Source: Leptospira broomii serovar Hurstbridge str. 5399 (lineage in GTDB: Bacteria; Spirochaetota; Leptospiria; Leptospirales; Leptospiraceae). Taken from it: 64,000 nucleotides of DNA. The notes under the pieces are model-generated. The model did no database searches. It was not told where the DNA came from and saw only the letters and a program-made list of their open reading frames with translations. A program made the translations under genes and the position numbers. Position 1 is the first letter of the stretch. Every line of letters begins with the position of its first letter. Where the stretch lies: positions 1,165,001-1,229,000 of the forward strand of contig NZ_AHMO02000008.1 of NCBI RefSeq assembly GCF_000243715.2. The letters run 5' to 3'. Shown here piece by piece: positions 1-8,984 of this stretch.

Positions 1-151
1 AAAGAGGATAAGGTTCGAGGTATCGGTCTTAAAACCGGTCTCGTCGACGTAAAAGTCTGCGCAGTCGATTCAATATGGTCGGGGTTGTTGTTTCGTCGGC
101 GAAGGGCCTGAAGACGGAAAGTACTTGCCTTTCGAGAAAAATCGAATGTAG
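1..151. other. Left edge, no confident gene
   Basis: This stretch probably holds the cut-off end of something. On the plus strand frame 1 is open from the edge to a TGA at 109-111, and frame 2 is open from 53 to a TAG at 149-151; the frame-2 tail contains GEGPEDGKYLPFEKNRM, which reads like a normal protein C-terminus. Neither frame covers the whole stretch, so either the frame changes (a frameshift or decayed gene) or one of the readings is chance. No minus-strand reading is better. I cannot name a product. Confidence 0.2.
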
Positions 152-181
152 TTTAGCGACCGGGAAAACATCAGCCTCTAA

Positions 182-826
182 ATGAAATCGAAAATTCGAA
201 ATTTAACCGTTATCGGCTCTTCGATTATAATTTTCTCTTTTGCTTGCAAAGAGAAAGTCCCGGAAATCACCAAGACTATCGAGATACCCGAATTAGAATT
301 AATCCTAAACTACGAAGGTTGGATTTATGGCGAATCCGGATCCGAGGAAACACAACCGTCCGTCATAAAGAAGAATTCGAAAAAAGGGGGTTCCGAACAG
401 GATCTGAAGGTTCTTTTTTATCTTTTTGATTCGGACGAATATACGAAGTCAGGCATTCGTACAAGTATCAACTTCGTTTCCGAACCTATTCCACCCCGTT
501 ACTCCAAAGCCACTATAGATGATTATATTGCATCGATCGGCGCACTCTATTCTAATTTATATAAGAATTACGAAATGCTTTCAGTGCCGCAACGACTGAC
601 GATAGGAAAACACAAAGCGGCCCTAATCGAGGGCAGATTCCTACTTGAAAATTTTGAACAATCGGCGGAAATTCATAATTATCAACTTATCTTTTTAAAA
701 GACGACCACGCATACATTATTACCGGATCGACTCCCGAAAATGAATTTAAGACGAAAGGACCGAAAATTCTTTCTACCTTGAAAGGAATACGGGAAAGCA
801 AAAGCGCGAATTCTCTCATACCTTAG
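182..826 (+). CDS. Putative lipoprotein of unknown function
   Basis: This is a 214-residue exported protein that I do not recognise. The N-terminus has basic residues, a hydrophobic stretch (about residues 8-21) and a lipobox-like FSFAC with Cys22, so it is probably lipidated and membrane-anchored. The rest is soluble, with mixed charge and no recognisable domain. The ATG at 182 is the only start that preserves the signal peptide; the ribosome site ahead of it is weak. Its stop codon overlaps the stop of the convergent hemerythrin gene by 4 nt (TTAG at 823-826). Confidence 0.75.
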   Translation: MKSKIRNLTVIGSSIIIFSFACKEKVPEITKTIEIPELELILNYEGWIYGESGSEETQPSVIKKNSKKGGSEQDLKVLFYLFDSDEYTKSGIRTSINFVSEPIPPRYSKATIDDYIASIGALYSNLYKNYEMLSVPQRLTIGKHKAALIEGRFLLENFEQSAEIHNYQLIFLKDDHAYIITGSTPENEFKTKGPKILSTLKGIRESKSANSLIP

Positions 827-1950
827 GCCTTAAGAGTAGGCGTTTCCTCATATTCGACAAGTAGCCTATATATGCTTACCGCATCTTTCCAAATATGAAT
901 CTTTCCTTGTTGGTTTAATTCTCTTACGTATTCGTTCACTTCCCCCAAGCGGGATCGAAAGAAATAGAATAATTTCTTATCTTCGACGGCTATGTGACTT
1001 ATCAACCATTCCTTTAAATCCTGCAGTAATTTCGATATAGCATCCGTATCGTCGTTTCTACTTCTTAGAATCAAGTCGTTTATTATTCCGTTAAAATCTC
1101 GGTGCTGCTTGATATGCGAATTCGTGTTATGAAAGCTAAACCTTCTCATGATCGCTTCTTCGGTACTAAAATGTTCTTTAATATAATCTATCGTTGCAGT
1201 CAGAGCTTCCTTGATCCGACTGGTTAGTACCTCGTTTTTGATCTCCTGCTTCAATCTTTGACGATGTAATTTTTCGGTTCTAACCAGTAGTTGTAAAAGC
1301 CAAAGATGCTGCATATCGACTATGGCAATTCCTGTCTTTAATTTGTATCTGAACCAAAGTTCGGATATAATTCTAAGATTATCCTCTCCGATCGTTTGAA
1401 ACTCGAATTCTTTACTCGTATCAGAGGAATTCATCACCTGCCTATAAAGGTCCTCAACTTCATCGCTATGCGGGGAATTTACGAATTGGGAATCCATCCA
1501 ATCTTTGATTTCATCGTAATGCATGTGCACCACGTCAAGATAGGCTCGATCTTCGGAAAGAATATGCTGAAACAACCAGGTTCTTAGATTTCTAAGAAGG
1601 TTTAATGCGGCCTTTTTATAATCGCCCGTAACCCTTTCTCTCGCCCTTCTTCTTAAAACCGCGATGAATCGAGTGTGCTGAATTCTGTGCTGACCTAGTT
1701 TTTGATAATTGATGCTTTCAAGGACTTTCTCTTCCAAAGAGAAATGTTCGATGGTGTAATCCAAAGCGCGAGTCAAAGTCCTCGTAAAATTATTTTCCAT
1801 CGAGACAGGGTCGGCAAATTCCAAGTCATCCTCTAATTCGACGATCATTCCTATCAACCAGATATGCTGCTTATCGATAGCAGGAATATTTAGAGCCATG
1901 TCAAAGGTCTGCCAAATAGTTCGGATTCTTGCGATTGTGCTTTCCTTCAC
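823..1950 (-). CDS. Tandem (two-domain) bacteriohemerythrin
   Basis: This 375-residue protein has two hemerythrin-like domains, which bind a non-haem di-iron centre and reversibly bind O2 in this family. Both domains keep all seven iron ligands. Domain 1 (about 10-145) has H29, H69/E73 (HFSLE), H88/H92 (HRIQH) and H129/D134 (HILSED). Domain 2 (about 195-335) has H215, H260/E264 (HFSTE), H279/H283 (HIKQH) and H319/D324 (HIAVED). Most bacteriohemerythrins are single domains of about 130-150 residues. The start is GTG at 1950, chosen because AGGAG lies 7 nt upstream. There is no signal peptide, so it should be cytosolic. Likely roles are O2 sensing, storage or delivery; the sequence does not decide between them. 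Confidence 0.92.
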   Translation of the reverse strand: MKESTIARIRTIWQTFDMALNIPAIDKQHIWLIGMIVELEDDLEFADPVSMENNFTRTLTRALDYTIEHFSLEEKVLESINYQKLGQHRIQHTRFIAVLRRRARERVTGDYKKAALNLLRNLRTWLFQHILSEDRAYLDVVHMHYDEIKDWMDSQFVNSPHSDEVEDLYRQVMNSSDTSKEFEFQTIGEDNLRIISELWFRYKLKTGIAIVDMQHLWLLQLLVRTEKLHRQRLKQEIKNEVLTSRIKEALTATIDYIKEHFSTEEAIMRRFSFHNTNSHIKQHRDFNGIINDLILRSRNDDTDAISKLLQDLKEWLISHIAVEDKKLFYFFRSRLGEVNEYVRELNQQGKIHIWKDAVSIYRLLVEYEETPTLKA

Positions 1951-2027
1951 AGTCTTCTCCTCTAAGCAAAAAGGTGTATCTGCTTTTCCACGCTAAAGTC
2001 AATTAACGGAATGGGAAGCGGAAGGCT

Positions 2028-2070
2028 GCCGTCGGGCGACGGCTAAACGGTTGATTAATATCAATCCGTT
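2028..2070. promoter_or_regulatory. Two tandem hairpins upstream of the hemerythrin gene
   Basis: Two inverted repeats sit 2 nt apart: GCCGTC-GGGC-GACGGC at 2028-2043, and ACGGTTGAT-TAAT-ATCAA(T)CCGT at 2047-2069 with one bulged T. They lie in the 166-nt gap between the end of the carbonic-anhydrase-like gene and the hemerythrin start on the minus strand. No T-run follows on either strand, so a Rho-independent terminator is unlikely. They could be an mRNA 5'-leader structure or a protein-binding site. Confidence 0.35.
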
Positions 2071-2116
2071 CGGAAAGCAAGTCCAGAAGCGAAGAGAAAT
2101 AAAGATTATTGGAAGA

Positions 2117-2674
2117 CTAGATTCCTAGGCGGGAGACGATTTGCTCTGCTTCTTTAACGAATTGCAATTCTTCTTCCTTGGAAAAAGGCCCGAATCGATT
2201 CGCTATAAACCGCTTAGATAATTCGATATATTCGAGACAAGCGGCAATGGTCATAATCGGTTTTGCTTTTCCCGGATAAATTACTATATCCCCGTTTTTG
2301 GGTACGACCATCGCTCGAGGCGGAATTTTCTTGCCTCCTCGAATCATGCAGCCTGCAAAAATCATCGCACCGTCCCCGATCTCGGCCTCATCTAAAATTA
2401 CCGAGCCTATGCCGATCAGACATCCTTTGCCGATTTTACAGCCATGAAGCATTACGTTATGACCCACCAAGGTGTACTCGTCGATAAAAATTCCCGTATT
2501 CGAGTCCGTATGGAGAGTGGTATTATCCTGAATATTTACCCCTTCACCTAAACGAATCGAATTCATATCTGCACGAAGCACCGCTCCCGGCCAGACGGAT
2601 ACGTACGGCCCCAGTTCCAAGATACCGATTAAAGTTGCTGCCGGATGAATAAATGCAGTCTCGTGTATTTTCAT
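2117..2674 (-). CDS. Gamma-carbonic-anhydrase / hexapeptide-repeat family protein
   Basis: This 185-residue protein is a left-handed beta-helix of the gamma-carbonic anhydrase-like group (relatives include YrdA, PaaY and CaiE). It opens with IHETAFIHPAATLIG and runs through imperfect hexapeptide repeats. The His positions expected to bind metal are visible in TLHTD and in VGHNVMLHGC. A short alpha-helical tail rich in Glu follows, as is usual. I chose the ATG at 2674, not an alternative start 45 nt upstream: it has AAGGA 7 nt ahead and it fits the family N-terminus. It starts 7 nt after the pheT stop, so it is probably co-transcribed with pheT. Whether it has carbonic anhydrase activity cannot be told. 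Confidence 0.88.
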   Translation of the reverse strand: MKIHETAFIHPAATLIGILELGPYVSVWPGAVLRADMNSIRLGEGVNIQDNTTLHTDSNTGIFIDEYTLVGHNVMLHGCKIGKGCLIGIGSVILDEAEIGDGAMIFAGCMIRGGKKIPPRAMVVPKNGDIVIYPGKAKPIMTIAACLEYIELSKRFIANRFGPFSKEEELQFVKEAEQIVSRLGI

Positions 2675-2681
2675 GAATTCC

Positions 2682-5087
2682 TTATCGAAGCGGATAACCG
2701 GCGGATTTAGCGATATCAATCAATCGATCAGTTATCTCTTTAATTCGTTCCTGAGTAAGATTCTTATCCTGACTCAATAGTCGGAAGCGATACGAGACCG
2801 ATTTTTTATCTTCGGACAAATTGCCCCCTGTGAAAACTACGGTAACACGTAAATCTTCTAATTCCGGAAACGATTCCTTGCGGACTAACTCGGCAAAATT
2901 CGACGTGGACTCCGAAACGTTCATCACCAAGGACAAATCGATTTCGGTCTGAGGAAAATGAGATGGAACTTTGAAATAGTTCGTCTGTCTTTGAGATTCC
3001 CATACGTTTAATAGTGTGGCAAAATCGAATTTACCGAGAATCGTCCTTTTCTTTAAATCCATCTTATCCAAAAGAACGGGATGCGCATAACCGAGTTCGC
3101 CGATCTTCTCCCCGTCGACCAATAGACTCACGCTTGCCTTAGGATGAAAAAAACGCTTTTCTTCCGATTTCCAGCTAAAAGTACGAATGTTCAAATTGTG
3201 CAGGACTTTCTCAATTCCCGAGCGTACTTGTAGAAAGTCGGATTCTAGTTGTTCCTGATCTTTTTCGTTCCATTTGCGTCCTTCGCTTACAGCCCAAGCA
3301 AACCATTTGGATTCGTTTTCTGGTTCCGCCGCTTTCTTATAAGTTCGACCGAACTCGAATACCCGAACATTCTCGAACCTATCCACATTCAATCTTACGT
3401 TTTTTAGAAGAGAAGGATACAAGGAAGTACGCAAAAACGCTTGGTCTTCAGGCATTGTATTTTTGATTCGAACAAAATTTTTGCGATCCTCTTCCAACGA
3501 GTTATCGCTTTCGGAAGCATATGAATAATTAAAGACTTCGTTATAGCCCAAAATCTGAGAAAATTGTCTCTTCAACATTCTTTCAAGTTCCCTGGCCGAG
3601 TTCCTTGCGGGAGGTTTGACTTCCGAAGTAAGCGGGCGACGAGGAATACTTGCATATCCTAAGGATCTACCGATCTCTTCAACTAAATCTTCCGGCAGGG
3701 TGATGTCATAGTTCTGTCTATATTTAGGAACCGTAACGATCGCCTTCTCTCCTTCCCAATCCGTCGCAAAGGAAAGTTTTTTCAGAACTTCATCCGCAGT
3801 ATTACGATCGATGTCGGTACCGAGCTTTTTGTTCAAGAAGTCAAGGTTAAGAGTAATAGTTACTTTTTTATCCGCAGTATGAATATATCCCGCTGGAACA
3901 CTGGCTTTAACAGCCTCGCAACCGTTTTCTTTTAACAATTGAAGAGCCCGCTTAATTACCGGAAGCGAGGTGGTCGCCTCCAACCCTTTTTCATAACGAA
4001 CTGAAGACTCGGATCGGATACCAGTTTTGCGAATCGACTTTCGAACGAACTCCCTGGGGAATACTGCGGATTCTAAAATTAGGTTTTTCGTGGTAGAGGA
4101 AACTGCAGTTTCTGCTCCTCCCATCACGCCTGCGATCGCTACTGCTTTTCCGGAGTTACGGATAATTAAAATTTCTGGATCGAGCTCGGGAGAAGTCTCA
4201 TCTAAAAGTAAAAAGGATTCTTTCGCTTTTGCATAATCCACTTCCAAAGCCACCTCACCTTGGCTCAGCAGTTTATCCCGATCAAAAAAGTGCGTCGGCT
4301 GGCCCGTTTCTAAAAGAAGATAATTCGAAACATCGACTACGTTGTTGATTGTGCGGATCCCGCATTTTTTCAACCGAGCTTGAACGATTTTTTTAGAAGG
4401 AAATATAGAAATGCCTTCAATACCTACGGAGAAATAAGAATTAGAATATTTTGTTTCTTTAACTTTAGGCGAAGAAACGCCCTTCGTAAATTCCCATTCT
4501 TGTTCCAAAGGATTGAATTTGATGGGTAATTCAAGTTGGGCGGCCAATTCCCTCGCAAAACCGAAATGGCTCCAAAGGTCCGGACGATGTGTGATAGATT
4601 TATTATCCACGTCGAAAATTTTATCTCGAAATCCAAGGAAGTCTCGAAGATTGTCGCCGGGTTTAGCCATCGGATCAGCGACGACCATCACTCCCGAATC
4701 TTCGTCCGAAAGACCAAGCTCTTTTTCGGAACATAGCATCCCCGAACTTTTGACTCCCCTAAGTTCGGAATCCTTGATTTCCTTTCCATCGAGTATTGCT
4801 CCGGGAACGGCCAGAGGTACCAAATCGCCGAGATGTAAATTCGGGGCCCCGGAAACGATTTGAATTTTGCTTTTTCCGTCCGTTACGATTGCAACTTGTA
4901 GTTTATCTGCCTGGGGATGTTTTTCCAACGATTCTATTCGGACTAAAACTATCTTTTCTAAATGTGAAAAGAAATCCTCAACGCCGTCGATCTCACAAAT
5001 GGATGCGGCGATCTTTTTCAGGATTTCTTCCAACGGCACCTCCTTCAGAGGTACATAATCGTTCATCCAATCCAGGGATAATTTCAC
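2682..5087 (-). CDS. pheT: Phenylalanine--tRNA ligase beta subunit
   Basis: This is the 801-residue beta chain of the alpha2beta2 PheRS that charges tRNA-Phe. The domains are in normal order: N-terminal [14 protein letters not shown], an EMAP/OB-type tRNA-binding domain (about 40-150), the B3/B4 editing region, B5, a catalytic-like core (about 480-690), and a C-terminal ferredoxin-fold anticodon-binding domain (about 705-800, containing [11 protein letters not shown]). The length is typical. The start is GTG at 5087, supported by GGGAGAG about 7 nt upstream. The alpha subunit gene (pheS) is not in this window, so the pair appears to be unlinked here. Confidence 0.97.
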   Translation of the reverse strand: MKLSLDWMNDYVPLKEVPLEEILKKIAASICEIDGVEDFFSHLEKIVLVRIESLEKHPQADKLQVAIVTDGKSKIQIVSGAPNLHLGDLVPLAVPGAILDGKEIKDSELRGVKSSGMLCSEKELGLSDEDSGVMVVADPMAKPGDNLRDFLGFRDKIFDVDNKSITHRPDLWSHFGFARELAAQLELPIKFNPLEQEWEFTKGVSSPKVKETKYSNSYFSVGIEGISIFPSKKIVQARLKKCGIRTINNVVDVSNYLLLETGQPTHFFDRDKLLSQGEVALEVDYAKAKESFLLLDETSPELDPEILIIRNSGKAVAIAGVMGGAETAVSSTTKNLILESAVFPREFVRKSIRKTGIRSESSVRYEKGLEATTSLPVIKRALQLLKENGCEAVKASVPAGYIHTADKKVTITLNLDFLNKKLGTDIDRNTADEVLKKLSFATDWEGEKAIVTVPKYRQNYDITLPEDLVEEIGRSLGYASIPRRPLTSEVKPPARNSARELERMLKRQFSQILGYNEVFNYSYASESDNSLEEDRKNFVRIKNTMPEDQAFLRTSLYPSLLKNVRLNVDRFENVRVFEFGRTYKKAAEPENESKWFAWAVSEGRKWNEKDQEQLESDFLQVRSGIEKVLHNLNIRTFSWKSEEKRFFHPKASVSLLVDGEKIGELGYAHPVLLDKMDLKKRTILGKFDFATLLNVWESQRQTNYFKVPSHFPQTEIDLSLVMNVSESTSNFAELVRKESFPELEDLRVTVVFTGGNLSEDKKSVSYRFRLLSQDKNLTQERIKEITDRLIDIAKSAGYPLR

Positions 5088-5103
5088 GTCTCGGCTCTCC
5101 CAG

Positions 5104-5120
5104 CGTCGATAATTTCGACG
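5104..5120. repeat. Short perfect inverted repeat ahead of pheT
   Basis: CGTCGA and TCGACG arms of 6 bp flank a 5-nt spacer. The repeat ends 17 nt upstream of the pheT GTG start, so it would lie in the promoter or 5' leader of that gene. A transcription factor site or leader hairpin is possible. Short repeats of this kind also occur by chance. Confidence 0.25.
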
Positions 5121-5212
5121 AAGTACTTTAACAAAAGCTCGGAATCGACAAGACTGTCCAGCAGGAAACCAACGGGTTTATTTCCCTTATTTCAAATAAT
5201 CTTAGAACTCGA

Positions 5213-8056
5213 TTATCGCGATAAGGGAAAGTAAGCTTGAAACAATTCGAATCTATGGCGAATGTCCTTCCCGACTCGGACCTTTCTTAGTTCGACTTCA
5301 AAGTCTTCCTTTACTTTCTGGATTTCGTTTTTAGTCCGATTCATCGCCGATTTCTTTTCGGGTTTCCCTTCCCATTTAAAGGCGGCTTCCTGGCGCATCA
5401 ATTTCTCTTCCAGCTGTCGTAAGGTGTTTTGATTGCTGTTTCGAATTTTATATTCTTCTTTTAAAAAGAGATCTTTTGTCTGTTCATACAGCTCTCTTTT
5501 GCGAGCTTCCATAGCTTGATCCAATGCTTCGCAGGCCGATATAAAGTTTGTCTCGTAATCGGAAGCGAGGAACTCTTCGGGACCTATGATCGAAGATTCA
5601 CGAACGGCTTCCGGAAGATTTTCTAACACGTTTATATTCCCGCTCCTACGGTTTACTTCTACCGTGAAAATTTCCTTTCTATCCAATGAAAATCTGAACT
5701 CGACGATAAATACGAAGTACACCGAATTTCCGTTGGATTGATAAAACCCCGTTCTCCAACCTCGTCTGTCCTTTAAAAAAGAAAGGACAGCATTATCGAT
5801 CAGCGGATGACCGAATGCTAAGAATTCCAGATTATCGTTCGAAAGAGCTAATTCTGAATCGAAGGTAGCCTTCCTACCCTTATAGATTTCCCCGTCCAGC
5901 TTATATAAATGAGGGGCTTCCGTTCGAACTTGACAAGAAGCTTCGTCAGGAAACGTCTTAGAGTAGCGAACAAAAAAATCCTCCAAGTGCGAATTAGTAT
6001 ATGATCGTTCTTGCAGAGTCGTCTTGTAATAGTCCTCCAAATTAAAATCGATCAGTTTCGGGGTCACGAGCGAGCCGAGCTTTTCGAAGCCTTTCTTAGC
6101 GATCTTAATTCTTTGATCGATTTCCTCTTCGACTTCTTTAAGTTTCTTATTCCCGGTCACGAAACGCATAAAATTGGAATGAAAGTCCAGCTCATCCTCG
6201 ATCGCGCCTAGTAATTCGTCCGAATTCCCGATCGACTCTTCGAATAATCGGATCTTATTCGAAAGTACTTCCAAGATTCTTTCGGCCACCGTGTCTTTAG
6301 AGGCGAAGTTGAAAATAAATACGTTATCCTTTTGGCCGAAACGGTGAATACGGCCGATTCTCTGCTCTATCTTTAAAGGACTCCACGGAAGATCGTAATT
6401 GAATAAAACATTCGCAAATTGTAAATTCCGGCCTTCGCCCCCGGCTTCGGTGCATATTAAAATTTCGGAGGATTTTCTGAATTCGAGAATGGCCTCCTCT
6501 TTTGCATCGGCGCTTAACGATCCGTGAAATAAAGTCACCTTATAATCGGAAAGACTAGCTGCGAGAAAATCCTGCGTGCTCCGAAACTGAGTAAAAATGA
6601 TAAACTTCGGATGCCCTTCTTTTTTAAGTTTTGCGATAGTTTCCTTTAGCTTTTGAGTCTTTCGGTCCTCTTTGATCTTTTTTCCCAAAAGGATCAAACG
6701 GTTCAACGAAAGTAATTCGCGGCGAAGATTCGCTAGATCATTCGGCGCCGATTCGTCCAAATCCGAAACGAAATCTTCCACTCCTTCAGTCTCGTCAAAA
6801 TCCCATTCTTCTAATTTGTTCTCGATTGATCTCAGGTGATGAAGCCGATTTTCGAGCATGAATTTCCGTTTTGAAAGCGCCGATAGAAGCGCAAAAACCG
6901 AGGAATCCAACAGCTTTTGAAAAACAATCATTACGAAACCGATGGCTCGGTTTTGAGTCCGCATCGCCAGATTATATTCCCGTCGTACATATTCGGTCGT
7001 CTCGTCGTAGAATTGTCTTTCTGCTGAAGAAAGTTCGATCTTGACTGTCTTTGCGAATCTTTTCGTGAAACCTCCGACTTCGACTTTTCTCCTTCTAAGC
7101 AGGACTTTGGAGATCTTTTCCTTCAAGTCGGACTTATTTCCCAGGACGTAATCGTTAACGAAAGTATTGTACGGTCCAAGAAGATTCGAATCCACGAGGT
7201 GAATCAAATAGTATAACTCCTCCAATTTTCCGCGAAAGGGAGTCGCGGTAAGAAGAAGAAGGCATTCGCATTTGCGAGCTATTTTCTCGGCAAACAAGTA
7301 GGCTCGGGTGACTTTATGATAATCTCGTCTAAGTCTATGAGCCTCGTCGAAAATTACGATGTCCCATTTGGTCTTTAAAATCTCTTCCGCATATTTAGGA
7401 TTCTTAATGAAATCCACGGAAGTAATCACATGCTTAAAATTCTTCCAATTCTTTTCTCCGCTTACGACAAAATTACGCCTTTTAACGATTTCAAAATCTT
7501 CATTGAATTTATTCTTCAATTCCTGCTGCCATTGAACTAGTAACGGAGAAGGAGCAACGATCAATACTCGTTTATAACCGCGCCTAAAAATCAGCTCCTT
7601 CATAACGAGAGCGGCCTCGATCGTCTTACCCAAACCGACTTCGTCCGCCAGAATAAAACGGGGTTTCAAAGAATTCACAACGACATACGTCGATTCGATT
7701 TGGTGCGGAAGTAATCTAGTTCTTGAATTAGAAAGCGCCGACAGCTTATCGTACGCATGAGTGAGCTTTAATTCAAAGGCGGTCAAACAAAGATGCAAAA
7801 GTTCGGGAGTGCCCGGTGCTTGAGAAAATGCCGTTGGATAGGCTCCGATAACCCGTAGCTGAGAAGAAGTTTCCGAAATCGATTTTCGGATTCCTGTCTT
7901 CGGAAAGAAAATGGATATTTTTCCCGCTTCGGAAGATTCTATCTTTCCGATTCCCAAATCCGCCTCGTTTTTAAGGTAGCATGAGTCACCCCGGTATCCG
8001 GTAGGCGATTCCGAATCAAAATCAAGGCTTAGTTGTAGTGTGGACTCCAGACTCAA
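5213..8056 (-). CDS. SNF2/RapA-type DEAH helicase
   Basis: This 947-residue protein is a superfamily 2 ATPase of the SNF2 group, close in layout to bacterial RapA/HepA-type translocases. Visible motifs are QI at about 119-120, Walker A GLGKT (K144), motif Ia around [14 protein letters not shown] at 237-240, [10 protein letters not shown] (motif III), and in the second lobe [23 protein letters not shown] and [13 protein letters not shown] (motif VI). The last 350 residues are long, charged and coiled-coil rich without a domain I can name. It starts at TTG 8056, whose TTGA overlaps the queE stop. It may act on transcription complexes or in repair; no restriction or defence partners lie beside it. 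Confidence 0.88.
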   Translation of the reverse strand: MSLESTLQLSLDFDSESPTGYRGDSCYLKNEADLGIGKIESSEAGKISIFFPKTGIRKSISETSSQLRVIGAYPTAFSQAPGTPELLHLCLTAFELKLTHAYDKLSALSNSRTRLLPHQIESTYVVVNSLKPRFILADEVGLGKTIEAALVMKELIFRRGYKRVLIVAPSPLLVQWQQELKNKFNEDFEIVKRRNFVVSGEKNWKNFKHVITSVDFIKNPKYAEEILKTKWDIVIFDEAHRLRRDYHKVTRAYLFAEKIARKCECLLLLTATPFRGKLEELYYLIHLVDSNLLGPYNTFVNDYVLGNKSDLKEKISKVLLRRRKVEVGGFTKRFAKTVKIELSSAERQFYDETTEYVRREYNLAMRTQNRAIGFVMIVFQKLLDSSVFALLSALSKRKFMLENRLHHLRSIENKLEEWDFDETEGVEDFVSDLDESAPNDLANLRRELLSLNRLILLGKKIKEDRKTQKLKETIAKLKKEGHPKFIIFTQFRSTQDFLAASLSDYKVTLFHGSLSADAKEEAILEFRKSSEILICTEAGGEGRNLQFANVLFNYDLPWSPLKIEQRIGRIHRFGQKDNVFIFNFASKDTVAERILEVLSNKIRLFEESIGNSDELLGAIEDELDFHSNFMRFVTGNKKLKEVEEEIDQRIKIAKKGFEKLGSLVTPKLIDFNLEDYYKTTLQERSYTNSHLEDFFVRYSKTFPDEASCQVRTEAPHLYKLDGEIYKGRKATFDSELALSNDNLEFLAFGHPLIDNAVLSFLKDRRGWRTGFYQSNGNSVYFVFIVEFRFSLDRKEIFTVEVNRRSGNINVLENLPEAVRESSIIGPEEFLASDYETNFISACEALDQAMEARKRELYEQTKDLFLKEEYKIRNSNQNTLRQLEEKLMRQEAAFKWEGKPEKKSAMNRTKNEIQKVKEDFEVELRKVRVGKDIRHRFELFQAYFPLSR

Positions 8057-8757
8057 ACTCCTCTCTTATCCCCCCAAATATATTTATGCGTTTGCAGTGA
8101 TAAACGAAGATTGCTTTTACCGCTTTCTTTTATCCATTCCACCAATAATTCGGGCGACAACTCGTTAAAAACGGGAGACAGAAGTAAGTTTCCTTCCAAT
8201 TGAAATCGATCCACAATGTGCATCGCCCTTTCAAAATCCTCGCGATCTCGAACCACGAATTTCAACTCGTCCAGGGAATCATTTCTATCCCGAAGGATTT
8301 CAAAGTTTTCGACACGCATTCGATCTTCCATTCCCGATCCGGGTAACTTATAGTCTAAAGTAAAAACCATATCCGCCAGATCTTGAATTGATTCCGCTCC
8401 GTTTGTTTCAACTCTTACTTTAAGGAAATTCCCGGAAGATTTTCGTTCTTCTCGTAATCGATTTGCTAGAATCTTCGAAAACTCCTTATTGCCGCTTTCA
8501 AGAGGTTCTCCACCGGTCAGTAGGACTTGAGTGGAAGTAGCTGAAAGATTCCGGATTTCAGAAACCACTTCATCGATGTTCATTTCCCGTCCTGCATTAG
8601 GAGAAAGTGCGTACGGGGTATCACACCAGAGTTTTTTAGAACCGGTCATTCCGCAGCGCAAGGAACACCCCGCAAATCGAACGAATATCGTAGGTAATCC
8701 GGTAGATATACCCTCTCCGGAAACGGATAAGTAGATTTCGTGAATTACGGATTTCAT
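8053..8757 (-). CDS. queE: 7-carboxy-7-deazaguanine synthase (radical SAM)
   Basis: This 234-residue protein is QueE, which converts carboxytetrahydropterin to 7-carboxy-7-deazaguanine in queuosine precursor synthesis. It has the family N-terminus ([10 protein letters not shown]...), then [19 protein letters not shown], and ETNGA further on. The cluster cysteines are C31, C35 and C45, giving CX3CX9C instead of the usual CX3CX2C: a seven-residue insert lies before the third Cys. It is the first gene of a minus-strand run (queE, helicase, then after a gap pheT). No other queuosine genes are nearby. Confidence 0.9.
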   Translation of the reverse strand: MKSVIHEIYLSVSGEGISTGLPTIFVRFAGCSLRCGMTGSKKLWCDTPYALSPNAGREMNIDEVVSEIRNLSATSTQVLLTGGEPLESGNKEFSKILANRLREERKSSGNFLKVRVETNGAESIQDLADMVFTLDYKLPGSGMEDRMRVENFEILRDRNDSLDELKFVVRDREDFERAMHIVDRFQLEGNLLLSPVFNELSPELLVEWIKESGKSNLRLSLQTHKYIWGDKRGV

Positions 8758-8794
8758 ATTATAGCGAACGGCCCGTTAGTACAACAGTTTTCCT

Positions 8795-8824
8795 AACCTT
8801 TTCCGATTGTATCAGAAAAAGGTT
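8795..8824. repeat. Inverted repeat between divergent genes
   Basis: Arms AACCTTTT (8795-8802) and AAAAGGTT (8817-8824) form an 8-bp stem in the 227-nt gap between queE and the divergent hybrid kinase gene. Neither strand continues into a T-run, so it is unlikely to be a terminator. Its place in a divergent promoter region suits an operator, but this is only positional evidence. I see no clear sigma-70 boxes in the gap. Confidence 0.25.
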
Positions 8825-8984
8825 TAGCCGGGAATACCAAACTGTTTCACTTGAATTCTAAGTCAAGACGCGACGAATCGGCATATCCAAAAAAAGGTTG
8901 AGATACCTCTAAGTATAATGTAAAAAAGTCAATCTCCCTTGAATCGCTGTGATGACGTGACGGGAGTACGAATCGTGGATTTTG

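Noticed and set aside
5213..8056. Helicase as part of a DISARM or other defence system
   Set aside because: No methyltransferase, phospholipase-D-like or DUF1998 partner lies nearby; neighbours are housekeeping genes.
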